Below are positions 1 to 9,333 of a DNA stretch of 64,000 nucleotides, piece by piece. Under the pieces are notes generated by a model. It was not told the DNA's origin, made no database searches, and saw only the letters and a program-made list of their open reading frames with translations. Position 1 is the first letter of the stretch. Each line of letters begins with the position of its first letter. The position numbers were made by a program, and so were the translations under genes. This DNA comes from Catenovulum adriaticum (GTDB lineage: Bacteria; Pseudomonadota; Gammaproteobacteria; Enterobacterales; Alteromonadaceae): NCBI RefSeq assembly GCF_026725475.1, contig NZ_CP109966.1, positions 496,001 through 560,000 of the forward strand, read 5' to 3'.

Positions 1-326
1 CAAAAAATTGAACAGAGTCAGTTATGGTAAATGTTTTCTTTGTGGAATCACAAATGTGAGTTTTTTGCATTAAAGGATGGGTGAATCCCTTGAATACCAT
101 ACAAAAACGCCAAAGTTGGATATTTGGTCAATAAATTCATTACAAATGGACTCATAAAAATAACAACAAGAGCATTATTATAAGGTTTTCCGGTTTTCTC
201 TGTAGGACAAAATGACCCAGAGATTTGATGTTCTGTTTCACAGTAATTGGGCAACTGAAACAAAAGTTAAAACGGATAAGCGCACTTAACTCGTCTTTGT
301 CTTTAAAATATATAGGTATGATTATT
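1..326. other. Leading stretch with no recognised gene
   Basis: No recognisable coding region was seen upstream of the first sulfatase. An open minus-strand frame of about 71 codons (48-263) has no signal peptide, motif or ribosome binding site that I recognise, and I treat it as chance. The stretch probably carries the sulfatase promoter. Confidence 0.4.
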
Positions 327-1976
327 ATGTTCACACTATACAAAAAAAATATTTGGTTGATTTTATATAGCTTGACGTTGGGATTAATATTTTCCAACAG
401 CAGCTGGGCTGAGTTAACAAAAATAAATCGCAACCTCGCACAAGCAGCTAAACCAAATTTTATATTTATTGCTGTTGATGATCTAAATATTTATAACTCA
501 GTATTAGGCGATAAAGCAGGCAGCTTCCTAAAAAAAGTTTACCCAGATGACGACGTTCGAAAGTCTGTTGTAGGACGGCTTACTCCTAACCTTGCAAAAC
601 TAGCAGAACAATCAAGTGTGTTCACAAAAGCTTACAGTGCGTCTCCTTTATGCGGCCCCTCACGAACAGCATTACTCACAGGCATCCCAACCCACATATC
701 TGGCTATTACCAGCATGATAAGCACTTTAGATATTATGACACATTGGCCTATACAGTAACACTTCCACAATATCTTAAAAAAAATGGTTATTATACTGCC
801 GGAATAGGAAAGGTATTTCATAAAGGCCGCTCCGAGGTTGATAAAGGGCTTCATAATGATTGGGCCGATTCTGAATATTCCTGGAGTGCCTGGGTCGATC
901 GGTATTCAGGTACAGGTACCATGTTAGGAACCATACGCAACAAAAAAGAAGTTATCTCTAAATATTGGGCAGATGAGAATGGCAAAGCGCCTAAATTCAG
1001 TCGATTTGGGACAACCTCAGTGCCAACAGAAGCGTCCAACGACTATGTCAATGCAAAATACATAGCGGATTTAATAGTCAAGGGTCAAATCGCAGTTGAA
1101 GACATTAACAATAAAATACATCAGCTCACCCGCCCGAAAGACCAGCCCTTTTTTTTAGCCGCCGGTATTTTCGCCCCCCATTTACCTTGGGTCGTTGAAA
1201 AAAAATATTTTGATCTTTTCCCTCAATCTGAAATGGCAATAAACCGTGACCTATACAAGTGGGTACAGCAAGATCTTCAAGATCTGTCAAAAACGGGTAA
1301 AAAACAGGCGTCGGATACCAAATTTACCCGATTGATCTCTCATGGCAAAATGCTAGAAAAAGAAGGTGACATCCATGCATGGCGAGCCGCATTTCAGGCT
1401 TACCTCGCAACAATTGCTTATGCAGACCGAGTATTAGGTATTTTAGTCGATGCAATTAAACATAACCCTGCGAAAAATAACACAGTAGTCGTATTATGGT
1501 CAGATCACGGCTACCACCACGGTGACAAAAACTGGATTGCGAAAACCTCATTGTGGGAAGCGTCAAATCAGGCCAATTTTATGATTTTAGATCCGCGTCA
1601 ACCAAACAAACTAGCTCAAATATCCGCTCCGGTCAGCTTGCAGGATATTTACCCGACCATAGTTTCAATGGCAAATTTAAAACGCCCTAAACATATCCAT
1701 GGGTACGACTTAACACCTTTACTTAATAACCCCGAATTAAACAACGCGTGGGATAAACCGGTTTTAAATACTTACAATCCAAACAACCATGCACTTCGAA
1801 CCAGAAACTATCGCTACATTCGTTTTAAAAATGGCGATCAGGAACTTTATGATCTGCGTAGCGACCCAATGGAGTTAAATAATTTGGCTACAAATCTAGA
1901 TAACCAAAGCTTGTTGAAGTTATTTTCTAAAAAGCTAGACAAACAGCTTAAATTATTGCCAAAAGATTACTTTTAG
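327..1976 (+). CDS. Sulfatase, S1 family, iduronate-2-sulfatase-like
   Basis: Probable exported sulfatase that removes sulfate esters from a polysaccharide or oligosaccharide. After an N-terminal hydrophobic signal (IWLILYSLTLGLIF, likely cleavage after SSWA) the start of the fold reads PNFIFIAVDDL, giving the metal-binding Asp pair. The active-site motif is C-G-P-S-R with the Cys codon at 651-653 (residue 109 from this start); in the family this Cys becomes formylglycine. Later segments such as FFLAAGIFAPHLPW and WSDHGYHHGDKNW resemble the S1_7 (iduronate-sulfatase-like) subgroup. The start is chosen at ATG 327 because an AGG lies 10 bases upstream. ATG 318 and a TTG at 225 are also in frame, but they would place a charged stretch before the signal peptide. 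The gene stands alone on the plus strand. A paralogue of the same subgroup lies at 25968-27455. Substrate is not readable from sequence. Confidence 0.88.
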   Translation: MFTLYKKNIWLILYSLTLGLIFSNSSWAELTKINRNLAQAAKPNFIFIAVDDLNIYNSVLGDKAGSFLKKVYPDDDVRKSVVGRLTPNLAKLAEQSSVFTKAYSASPLCGPSRTALLTGIPTHISGYYQHDKHFRYYDTLAYTVTLPQYLKKNGYYTAGIGKVFHKGRSEVDKGLHNDWADSEYSWSAWVDRYSGTGTMLGTIRNKKEVISKYWADENGKAPKFSRFGTTSVPTEASNDYVNAKYIADLIVKGQIAVEDINNKIHQLTRPKDQPFFLAAGIFAPHLPWVVEKKYFDLFPQSEMAINRDLYKWVQQDLQDLSKTGKKQASDTKFTRLISHGKMLEKEGDIHAWRAAFQAYLATIAYADRVLGILVDAIKHNPAKNNTVVVLWSDHGYHHGDKNWIAKTSLWEASNQANFMILDPRQPNKLAQISAPVSLQDIYPTIVSMANLKRPKHIHGYDLTPLLNNPELNNAWDKPVLNTYNPNNHALRTRNYRYIRFKNGDQELYDLRSDPMELNNLATNLDNQSLLKLFSKKLDKQLKLLPKDYF

Positions 1977-2180
1977 CAAATAGATAAACAATCTTTACCG
2001 ACAGGCGCTCTAAAGAGATGCCTGCTATTCTGACTCAGTATTAATAATACCAACAGTCAGGATCAGTTTTGAGGCGTGTAGCAAGCCCAAATGAAATAGT
2101 GTGCCAATTGCGGATGTAATGGTCTAATGCAACTGTAAAGATTTATAGCTTACAATTAGCGAAATCTTCAAAGTATAAAA

Positions 2181-2490
2181 ATGATCAGAAAAACAAAAGT
2201 CACAGTTAGCGCAAAGCAAAAATTAGAATACGCCAAGCTTATGATTGAAAAAGGTTACAGCAATCAACAGGTAAAAGAAATATCAGGCGCGGGCAAGTCA
2301 GCAGTATCGCGTTTAAAACAATAATACATTGCGCAGTTACAAGGAAAAATAACGTCAAACGCAAAAGTATTAACACCCGAGCAACGGAGAATACAAGAAT
2401 TGGAAGCTCAGCTTAAACGTGCTCAAAGAGATAATGGCATATAAAAAAGCTGATGCTTTCTTCATACTGGACAATCCAAACCACAAATAA
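2181..2490 (+). pseudogene. IS3-family transposase OrfA remnant
   Basis: The frame from ATG 2181 encodes a helix-turn-helix start (KVTVSAKQKLEYAKLMIEKG) typical of IS3-group OrfA. It is interrupted by TAA at 2322, where a Gln codon would be expected. It continues in frame as LTPEQRRIQELEAQLKRAQR to TAA 2442, then shifts frame to KKADAFF, the usual OrfA C-terminus. At least two inactivating changes are visible. No intact terminal inverted repeats were recognised. Family assignment is from recalled OrfA consensus. Confidence 0.75.
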
Positions 2491-2740
2491 TGAAGCAGAT
2501 GAAAAAAGCAGATCCAGGCTTTAGCACCACGGAATTATGTAATGCGCTTGGGGGTTGCAGAGATCGTTTGTAGTACGATGCCAAAACACCGTCAGAAGAA
2601 AACAAAGCGCTAAATCTGTGGGTTAAAACAAAATATTCAATGAAACTGGCTACACGTATAGTGAACGAAAAATACAAGCTGAATTGAAAGCTATTTGATG
2701 TCACTTAGGATCGTACAAAATATCTAAAATTATGAAAAAA
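2490..2740 (+). pseudogene. IS3-family transposase OrfB N-terminal remnant
   Basis: The frame begins with ATG 2490 overlapping the OrfA remnant, as in IS3 elements. It reads FSTTELCNALGG, then a stop where the usual SRSGYY motif should be. A frameshift follows, after which FNETGYTYSERKIQAELKAI is readable in another frame, matching the OrfB segment before the catalytic core. The DDE catalytic domain is missing entirely. The sequence breaks off near a MKKS codon run that starts the next transposase fragment. Confidence 0.72.
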
Positions 2741-2868
2741 TCACATTTTAGATACCGTCAGAACCTCGCTATTTTGCAGCAAGCCCAAAGCGGGGTGCCA
2801 GCCCCTGAGCTATGCCGTGAACATATTATGGAAAACTCAACCTTTTATTATCTTCAACGTTACAAAAA
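2732..2868 (+). pseudogene. Second IS3-type OrfA fragment, different subgroup
   Basis: From ATG 2732 the frame reads ILQQAQSGVPAPELCREH, strongly resembling the OrfA of another IS3 subgroup (usual form: ILKQAESGVPVPELCREHG followed by TFYKWRAKYGG). Here the tail has drifted to TFYYLQRYKKV and then terminates. It abuts the preceding OrfB remnant without a gap, suggesting recombination or nested insertion between two elements followed by decay. The 120 bases after it up to 3009 hold nothing I recognise. Confidence 0.65.
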
Positions 2869-3009
2869 AGTTACACGATTAATTTTTTATTTCATACATA
2901 TTTAAATAATCAGTTGGGCACCGTTATCATCTACTCAATAAAAAAATTGTTCACTTAAATAGAACCTAGTTGTGTATTGCTTCAATGCACTGCAGCGCAG
3001 GAGCGCTCC

Positions 3010-5148
3010 TTATAACTCAACGCCCATTTCTTCAAACATAGCTGCGGCGGTTAAAAAGTGGGTGGTTATCCAAAGTACGGTCCATTCTTCCGAGTAGCCT
3101 CCTCTAAAAGCGTGTGCTGCTGCATTATCACCTGCTTGTTTAATATTATGTTTACTCTGGGAAAAATTGGTTTGTTGTATTTGTTCACCTTGCGAGCCAT
3201 GTGGGTCTATTAATTGGCCGCACGATAAATACATTACTTTTGCTAACTGTTTTAGTTTGTCATCTTTTAGGTATTCGCCGAGTTGGTATATCGCAGGGGT
3301 GGTTAAAACCCCATATACATCCAAATGTTGATTTTGTGGTGACACAGCCGTCCAGCCGGTTGATTTAAAACCATGATCAGCCAAGCGCCCTGCTGGCATA
3401 TCAATATCCCAAACCACAGTATAACTTAGCATGACGTCAGCCGCATGTTTTGCCCAAGCTAAATATTTATCTAGCTTAGTTACCTTGTACATAGTTAAAA
3501 ATGCTTGAAAAGCACCCCATGCGCCTTCTTTATCTTCGCCTGTAGCATCCAAAGTGCCGCCCCAGTAGGGTTCTTGCATACTAATATGACGTTTAGCATA
3601 ATGTTCGCTCGCTTTAGTTGCCGCTTTTAAATAAATTGGATTATCAAACAGCTCGCTTGCTAATACTAATGGTGCAACTAAAAAGGCTTGGTTTGTCGAT
3701 TTGGGACGCCAATTACTTTGTAAAATTCTTTGGCTATGATAATCAGATGCTTTTTGTAAAAAAGCTTTCCAACGTTTTGATTCTATGTGCTTTCCTTCGT
3801 TCGCCATTCGGTTAGTAAATTGTATGGCTTTAGCAAACATATACATGGCTTGGCCTTGTGAAACAGGATCGCCTATGTATTTTCCCTTAGACGGATCTAA
3901 CTTTTTAAAAGCATGGTGCGTCCATGTTCCGGGTTTTGCGTTAAAATTAACCGTAAAACCATTTATCTCATCAAATTGCGCTGTTGATAAAAAGTCCAGC
4001 GATGCTTTGGCTTTGTTTATCCAATCTGGCTGGTTGTTTAAATACCCCAATGCAAGCAAAGCGTAGCCGGGCGCGTCAGACTGCCCAGCCCACCCCATCA
4101 CTAATTGTTGCCGATAGCTGTGGTCAAACATATTGAATCCGGCATAATCAACACCATTGTTGCTGGCGCCTTGCATGTATCGGCTCAATAAAAAACGGGT
4201 TTTATCCGCTACAATTTGCTCAAAATTTGGTAAATCCTGTTTTTTATGTGGCTGAAAAATATCCAAAGATGCTTGCATTGCACGTGAAAAGCCCGCACCT
4301 TTATTAAAACTTCGATGTGCCTGTAGGTAGTAAGTTTTTTCGATTATGCTGTTAGGCTTAATGTTTACCGTTGCGTTTTGATAAGGTAGCGCGCTAAATT
4401 GATAGGCCTTAGCAATATCTGCTTGTTCATTATAACCAATAGGCCCCGACAATAGTCTGAGTTCAGATTTACCATCAAGATATTGTACACCGGCCGACCA
4501 CCATAAATCCGGTCGATTTCCATTGATGGCTTTAGAAGGTTGGGTGTGTAATGCAGTACCGAGCATTGTTCGCCCGTCACGCCATTCAAGGCTGACAAAA
4601 GGCATGGATAATCTGTGTTCTTCAAATTGTGCAAACTCTCCCACTGTCTGTGATAAATGAGCAATTGCGTCTGGGTTATTTTGTTTGGCAGACGGGTTCC
4701 CATGGTAGACAACACTTGGCATCACCACTTGCGTATATTGTTTAGGTGCTTGCCAGCGTACCGATAAAACAACATTTTTAAGCGTTTGTTGCCCAGTCCA
4801 ATGGTATCGGCGGATACATTTAATTAAGATTTCGCTAGATGCAGTTATATGACGGCAACTATCACGCAATTTCCAAATCCCTTGCTCTGTCACCATTTCA
4901 CCTGAGAATACTTGCCAGTCGCCAATTTTTTTAACTTGCTCGACATGTGCATGTGTATAATTCAGCGCTGATAATCCTTTTGACTGCTGGCCAATCGACC
5001 ATACGCCTTGTTCTGGACTGGCTAAGAACACCTGATCTTCATCTACCAATTCCAGTTGACCTTGTTTATTGAGTGCCAGCTCTGCCGAATGAACGCCTAA
5101 ACAAAAAAAACTTAAAAACAAAACAAATATTGTGCTGAATAAATACAC
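3010..5148 (-). CDS. Exported six-hairpin-like protein, putative glycoside-active enzyme
   Basis: Protein of 712 residues with a signal peptide (LFSTIFVLFLSFFCLGVHSA), an N-terminal beta-rich half to about residue 300 and a helical half that looks like an (alpha/alpha)6 barrel. The conserved core VVWDIDMPAGRLADHGFK, followed by GW..VSPQNQHLDV, is shared with the paralogue at 56704-58710, so these form one family. I cannot assign a CAZy family; GH105/GH127-like six-hairpin enzymes are the nearest fold guess. The start is GTG 5148, preceded by GGAGGG six bases upstream, inside the end of the upstream gene. Only two bases separate it from that gene's stop, so translation is probably coupled. Family-level function is inferred from context. 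Confidence 0.7.
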   Translation of the reverse strand: MYLFSTIFVLFLSFFCLGVHSAELALNKQGQLELVDEDQVFLASPEQGVWSIGQQSKGLSALNYTHAHVEQVKKIGDWQVFSGEMVTEQGIWKLRDSCRHITASSEILIKCIRRYHWTGQQTLKNVVLSVRWQAPKQYTQVVMPSVVYHGNPSAKQNNPDAIAHLSQTVGEFAQFEEHRLSMPFVSLEWRDGRTMLGTALHTQPSKAINGNRPDLWWSAGVQYLDGKSELRLLSGPIGYNEQADIAKAYQFSALPYQNATVNIKPNSIIEKTYYLQAHRSFNKGAGFSRAMQASLDIFQPHKKQDLPNFEQIVADKTRFLLSRYMQGASNNGVDYAGFNMFDHSYRQQLVMGWAGQSDAPGYALLALGYLNNQPDWINKAKASLDFLSTAQFDEINGFTVNFNAKPGTWTHHAFKKLDPSKGKYIGDPVSQGQAMYMFAKAIQFTNRMANEGKHIESKRWKAFLQKASDYHSQRILQSNWRPKSTNQAFLVAPLVLASELFDNPIYLKAATKASEHYAKRHISMQEPYWGGTLDATGEDKEGAWGAFQAFLTMYKVTKLDKYLAWAKHAADVMLSYTVVWDIDMPAGRLADHGFKSTGWTAVSPQNQHLDVYGVLTTPAIYQLGEYLKDDKLKQLAKVMYLSCGQLIDPHGSQGEQIQQTNFSQSKHNIKQAGDNAAAHAFRGGYSEEWTVLWITTHFLTAAAMFEEMGVEL

Positions 5149-5150
5149 CT

Positions 5151-7577
5151 TTAACCCTCCTTGCTCAGCAATAATAATCTATCCGCTGTTTGAAAGTCTT
5201 CTTCACTACTCGGCGCTTGAACCTCAGTTAAACTTTTGCCACTTGCTTTGAGGGTAAATGTTTTGGTGTAGTCCCCTGTAACAGGATTAAACCATTGAGC
5301 AAGATAGTGGCCCGCTCGTGCGCGCAAATCTAAACTTGCATTGCCGCCGTTGGGTAAATACAACAAAAGGTTATCTTGATTAGCAAGCACATAAGATTTA
5401 ACTTCGCTGCTGGAAATAACCAGCTCATTTTGATTAAACATTTGATTAAGCGGTAACTTGTTATCTTCAAAAAACTTGATAGCGTTGCCAGCATAAATCC
5501 AAGACAGGTGACGGCTTCTAAAATCTTCTGCCAGTAAATCATTTTCAGCCAAGCGATATCCAAAATAATATTCTACGCCTGCACCACCGGCCATCAAGTT
5601 CCCCCAGAGTGTGTATTTACGAATTTGATGCAAATTGTATTTGTTATCGCCATTACGCGCCCAACCATCAAAGCCCTGATAACCTGGATCGGGTGGTACA
5701 CCCAAACCGGCAGGATTTTGCTCATCATTACAAACCACCCAAGGTTTACCAGCATTTATAGACGCGTTGACCCAGTTCAACGTAAGCTCATGCACATTAC
5801 CCCAATGATTCTGTAGTGATACTCCGGTAAGCGCTGAATTCGCGCCCAATAAGGGCGGGTAAACTCGGGTTTGGTGAGAAGGAAATGTGTGCAACACAAT
5901 ATGATTATTGTAAGCATCCAACTCGCTTAGATAACGGGCCATTTGCTGTATTTCTTCAGTGCTTTGGGTATTTTCTTCGCCTAAATTCCAATTAAGTGCA
6001 TTTAAATGCGCAAAACGTGCAATCATTTCACGCAGATATACTTTGCGTTCAATAGCCAATAATCCGCCATCTAACGACTCTTCTATTTTGGCATCTGCGC
6101 GTCCAGCCCCTTTGCGGTTATCGTCATTTTCATTTTCTTGCAGTTTAAAATGTAAAAACAAGCCTAAGCTTTGAGCATGTTCAAATACGATACGCCACTG
6201 AGCAAGTTTAGATACGTCAAAATGATATTTAGCATTACGGGAAACATATGGCCATACGTTGTCACCATCGCCCCCTGCATTGTAAGTTAAAAATGAAACG
6301 CCGTTTGCACCAGTTGAAGACAAATAGTTTAGCGCGCCTAATAGGTTTTTACCTTTACCATTTTGCCAAGTTGGATCTGTGGATTTTGCGTCTTTTGCGT
6401 GCAATGGATATGTTTTTAGCGCTAAATTGCGTTTCGCACTACCTGTGCCATCGAAGTCTGCATAAGCCAATAATGTTTCAGGTGCGTCGCTACCAGCTTT
6501 TATAAAAATATCTTTAGTATGAGCGAAGCGTAAATACCTTTGTCCGACGTACGATAATTTACCTTTACCGCGAAAATCCCTTCCACCTTTATCAGTTTCT
6601 GTCACCATAAATGAACCGGAGATCCCATGATAAGGCGCTAAGCTATGTCTGCTTTCAACTGAAACCGCTGCATTTTCCCCAGTTGAAAACGCAATTCTGT
6701 AATACCATTGTCCGGGTTTATTTGGCGAAAAATGGGCCAGCCACTTACTGCCTTGTTCAGATGACGATTCTGCCGCGATGCCATCACCAGCAAAATACCC
6801 CGGCACAGTAATGCTTTGGTTATTCGTTTCGTGCGTAAAAGTAACCGACATGTTGTAATCTAAAAATGGATTAGGTGCGACATCTAATTCGTGAGCGAAT
6901 GGGCCGTCTAAGGAAAGATCTATGCTGTGCCAAGTTTTAAGCTCTCCGCTAATTGTAACGGTACCGTCACCGTTTGCCATTCTTGGCTCTACTAAAGCGG
7001 GGCCGCTTTCAAATTCTTGATGTGTTTTAAACTCACTTGCTTTAACGGTTTCTAATTTTGCGTCTGTTAAAAATTCAATTTTCTGCCACAGCGCTTTGCT
7101 AAAGTCTTTACCGTTATTCGTTTGATTAAAGGCTTCGATAGTTAACGTTTCACCTTCACTTATTTCGATATTCTTCCAAATTTTGATGTTTTTTTCGCTT
7201 TGCGATTTATGTTTTTCCGTTGTTGGTGCAGTAAATTCACCGATTAATTTACCACTAAGATAAATTTTATAACGCGCGCCACCAAGGTTTTCGCTAATTG
7301 TATAGAGCTTAATATCAAAGGTTTGATTGCCAATAGGCAGTGCAATATCCACCTTACCCTTACGCTGTTTTTCCCAAATATTGACACCCACCAGGCCATC
7401 ATTAGTTTGAAAAAAACCAGTGTCTTGCAACATTAATTGTTCAGCGGTCAGGGTATACACTAATTTTTTGGCGAAGGCCTTTACTGGTAAAAGCAGCATA
7501 ATAACGAAGAGTAATAACAATGGGTAAGTAACGGATAACGCTTTGGTTTTAAAATGCACTCTAATTAACTCTCTCAT
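5151..7577 (-). CDS. DUF5060-type glycoside hydrolase-like protein
   Basis: Protein of 808 residues with a membrane-spanning or signal segment near residues 17-35 (VTYPLLLLFVIMLLLPVKAFA). Next comes a beta-sandwich region resembling carbohydrate-binding modules, then a DUF5060-like immunoglobulin-type domain (about 210-330). The next part is a TIM-barrel region with two acidic motifs typical of clan-A glycosidases, NWNLGEENTQ and WVVCNDEQNP, and a short C-terminal beta domain (LAQWFNPVTGDYTKTF) like the putative collagen-binding domain of GH140-type proteins. The Glu residues in the first motif and the Glu of DEQ are candidate acid/base and nucleophile. It is the first gene of an operon with 3010-5148. 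The substrate is unknown; endo- or exo-action on the algal polysaccharide is inference. Confidence 0.72.
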   Translation of the reverse strand: MRELIRVHFKTKALSVTYPLLLLFVIMLLLPVKAFAKKLVYTLTAEQLMLQDTGFFQTNDGLVGVNIWEKQRKGKVDIALPIGNQTFDIKLYTISENLGGARYKIYLSGKLIGEFTAPTTEKHKSQSEKNIKIWKNIEISEGETLTIEAFNQTNNGKDFSKALWQKIEFLTDAKLETVKASEFKTHQEFESGPALVEPRMANGDGTVTISGELKTWHSIDLSLDGPFAHELDVAPNPFLDYNMSVTFTHETNNQSITVPGYFAGDGIAAESSSEQGSKWLAHFSPNKPGQWYYRIAFSTGENAAVSVESRHSLAPYHGISGSFMVTETDKGGRDFRGKGKLSYVGQRYLRFAHTKDIFIKAGSDAPETLLAYADFDGTGSAKRNLALKTYPLHAKDAKSTDPTWQNGKGKNLLGALNYLSSTGANGVSFLTYNAGGDGDNVWPYVSRNAKYHFDVSKLAQWRIVFEHAQSLGLFLHFKLQENENDDNRKGAGRADAKIEESLDGGLLAIERKVYLREMIARFAHLNALNWNLGEENTQSTEEIQQMARYLSELDAYNNHIVLHTFPSHQTRVYPPLLGANSALTGVSLQNHWGNVHELTLNWVNASINAGKPWVVCNDEQNPAGLGVPPDPGYQGFDGWARNGDNKYNLHQIRKYTLWGNLMAGGAGVEYYFGYRLAENDLLAEDFRSRHLSWIYAGNAIKFFEDNKLPLNQMFNQNELVISSSEVKSYVLANQDNLLLYLPNGGNASLDLRARAGHYLAQWFNPVTGDYTKTFTLKASGKSLTEVQAPSSEEDFQTADRLLLLSKEG

Positions 7578-7599
7578 TACAAACAGCCCTCATACATAA

Positions 7600-7635
7600 A
7601 AATTGAAAAATCCCCTAATCAAAATTAATTAGGGG
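7600..7635 (-). terminator. Rho-independent terminator after the symporter gene
   Basis: The stem CCCCTAAT (7612-7619) pairs with ATTAGGGG (7628-7635). On the minus strand it is followed by ATTTTTCAATTTTT. It lies between the symporter stop and the start of the DUF5060 gene and so separates two operons. Confidence 0.75.
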
Positions 7636-7678
7636 GTGTAAAAACATCCTTGTTTAAACAACAGGACAAATCATGTGA

Positions 7679-9310
7679 TTAGAAAAATCGCCAGTAAATA
7701 AACACGGTTAAAGCAATAATGCCGGCGGTATGGATAATGTCCCACTTATCTATACCCGCTTTAATTTCTTTAAGTTGGTCTACGTCCATAGTTGAAAAAG
7801 TTAAACCTTTTAACGACTTTTCATCTTTTTGTGGTGTTACAAAACTCAAAACCACCATCAAAATCACAATTAAGATGAACAAGAAGATACAAATGTATAG
7901 CCAGTTTTCATTGGCGTACCAGCCAATAAATGGAATGTCTTTTACAGTTTCGGCAAAGAAAGAAAGTACTAAACGAACCATTCCTAATACAAAACCAATA
8001 ACTAAACCCCAAAAACCTGCGCTTTCGGTAATGCGTTTACTACTAATACCCAATAAAAATACTGCGGCGATACCCGGTGCAATTAAAGCTTGAACCTGTT
8101 GTAAATACTCAAATAAATTTGCCGACAAGGCGAGCATAAGCGGTATCCACAACATACCTAAAATTACGATCCCGATGGTGGCTAAACGACCAACTTGCAA
8201 TAGGTGTTTTTCCGTTGCTTGAGGTTTAAATTTCTTGTAAAAATCAATTGTGAATAAAGTTGCTGATGAATTAAATAGTGATGCAAGTGAGGACATTAAT
8301 GCTGCTAACAACCCCCCAATAACAATACCTTTAACACCAGCGGGTAGTAACTCACTTACCAATGTTGCAAACGCGGCATCAGAGGAACCATAATGAATTA
8401 AACCTTTTTCTTGCAGCGCAAAGGCAATCATGCCAGGAACTAAGAAAATAAATACAGGAAGCAGTTTTAAATAACCCGCGAAAATTGTACCGCGACGTGC
8501 TTCTTTAATGCCTTTAGCTGATAGAACTCGCTGTACAATATATTGATCAGTACACCAGTACCAAAAACCTATGATAAAGGAACCAAAGATAATGCCTGGC
8601 CAAGGGAAGTTAGGATCATCCCATGGTCGCATTAAATGCATTTTTTCGGCATTTATACGCTCTACTTCAGCCCAGCCGCCAACTTTGTCCAAGCCTACCC
8701 AAAGAATAATAATGGAACCTAATAAAAGTACCGGTGTTTGCAAAACAGAGGTCCACATAATGGCTTTCATACCACCAAGTACCGTATAAATACCAGTGAT
8801 AACTACCATCCCAATTGCGGCAACCCAAAAGAAGTCGATACCCCAAACTGTGTCTATACCAAGTAACGTTTGTAATACTAAAGCACCGGCATAAACCGTT
8901 ACGGCAACCTTAGTTAATACATAACTAATAATTGAAATACCTGCTAAAAATGTACGTGAGCGTTCAGAGAAACGGCGCTCTAAAAACTCTGGCATGGTAT
9001 AAACTTTTGAGCTCCAATAAAAAGGAACAAAAAACCACCCAAGTATTAATATAATATAAGATTGCAATTCCCAGTGCGCCAAAGCCATGCCTGATGATGC
9101 GCCTGCGCCTGACAATCCCACTAAATGTTCTGAGCCTATATTAGATGCAAAAATAGATGCACCTATGGTTAACCAAGTGGCATTACGCCCTGCTAAAAAG
9201 TAATCGGTGGTATCTTCTTCTTTGCTTCGCATCGAAACATACACAACACCTGCAAGTATTAAGAAAAAACCGCCTAACACTAGCCAGTCTAAAATGCTTA
9301 ATTCAATCAT
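7679..9310 (-). CDS. Sodium/solute symporter, SGLT-like (SSS family)
   Basis: Inner-membrane transporter of 543 residues, the same length as Vibrio vSGLT. It shows the family pattern throughout: TTDYFLAGRNATWLTIGASI, then SNIGSEHLVGLSGAG near the first helices, YTVLGGMKAIMWTSVLQ, and FWYWCTDQYIVQRVLSAK matching the region around the vSGLT sugar site. LLAALMSSLASLFNSSATLF carries the conserved Ser-rich Na+-site helix. About 14 hydrophobic segments can be read. It probably imports a monosaccharide; L-arabinose or galactose is suggested by the neighbours but not shown by sequence. ATG 9310 has GAGG about eight bases upstream. It is the last gene of the sulfatase-sulfatase-symporter operon and is followed by a terminator. 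Confidence 0.9.
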   Translation of the reverse strand: MIELSILDWLVLGGFFLILAGVVYVSMRSKEEDTTDYFLAGRNATWLTIGASIFASNIGSEHLVGLSGAGASSGMALAHWELQSYIILILGWFFVPFYWSSKVYTMPEFLERRFSERSRTFLAGISIISYVLTKVAVTVYAGALVLQTLLGIDTVWGIDFFWVAAIGMVVITGIYTVLGGMKAIMWTSVLQTPVLLLGSIIILWVGLDKVGGWAEVERINAEKMHLMRPWDDPNFPWPGIIFGSFIIGFWYWCTDQYIVQRVLSAKGIKEARRGTIFAGYLKLLPVFIFLVPGMIAFALQEKGLIHYGSSDAAFATLVSELLPAGVKGIVIGGLLAALMSSLASLFNSSATLFTIDFYKKFKPQATEKHLLQVGRLATIGIVILGMLWIPLMLALSANLFEYLQQVQALIAPGIAAVFLLGISSKRITESAGFWGLVIGFVLGMVRLVLSFFAETVKDIPFIGWYANENWLYICIFLFILIVILMVVLSFVTPQKDEKSLKGLTFSTMDVDQLKEIKAGIDKWDIIHTAGIIALTVFIYWRFF

Positions 9311-9333
9311 TTACAACTACCTCAATTATTATA

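Noticed and set aside
48..263. Minus-strand open frame of 71 codons at the window start
   Set aside because: No ribosome binding site, signal, motif or recognised similarity; overlaps the region before the sulfatase and looks like chance.
225..326. N-terminal extension of the first sulfatase from TTG 225
   Set aside because: It would put a charged, non-signal stretch before a clear signal peptide; ATG 327 with AGG upstream is a better start.
7719..8093. Plus-strand open frame of 124 codons inside the symporter gene
   Set aside because: Complementary shadow of a strongly conserved SSS transporter; low-complexity composition and no start signal.
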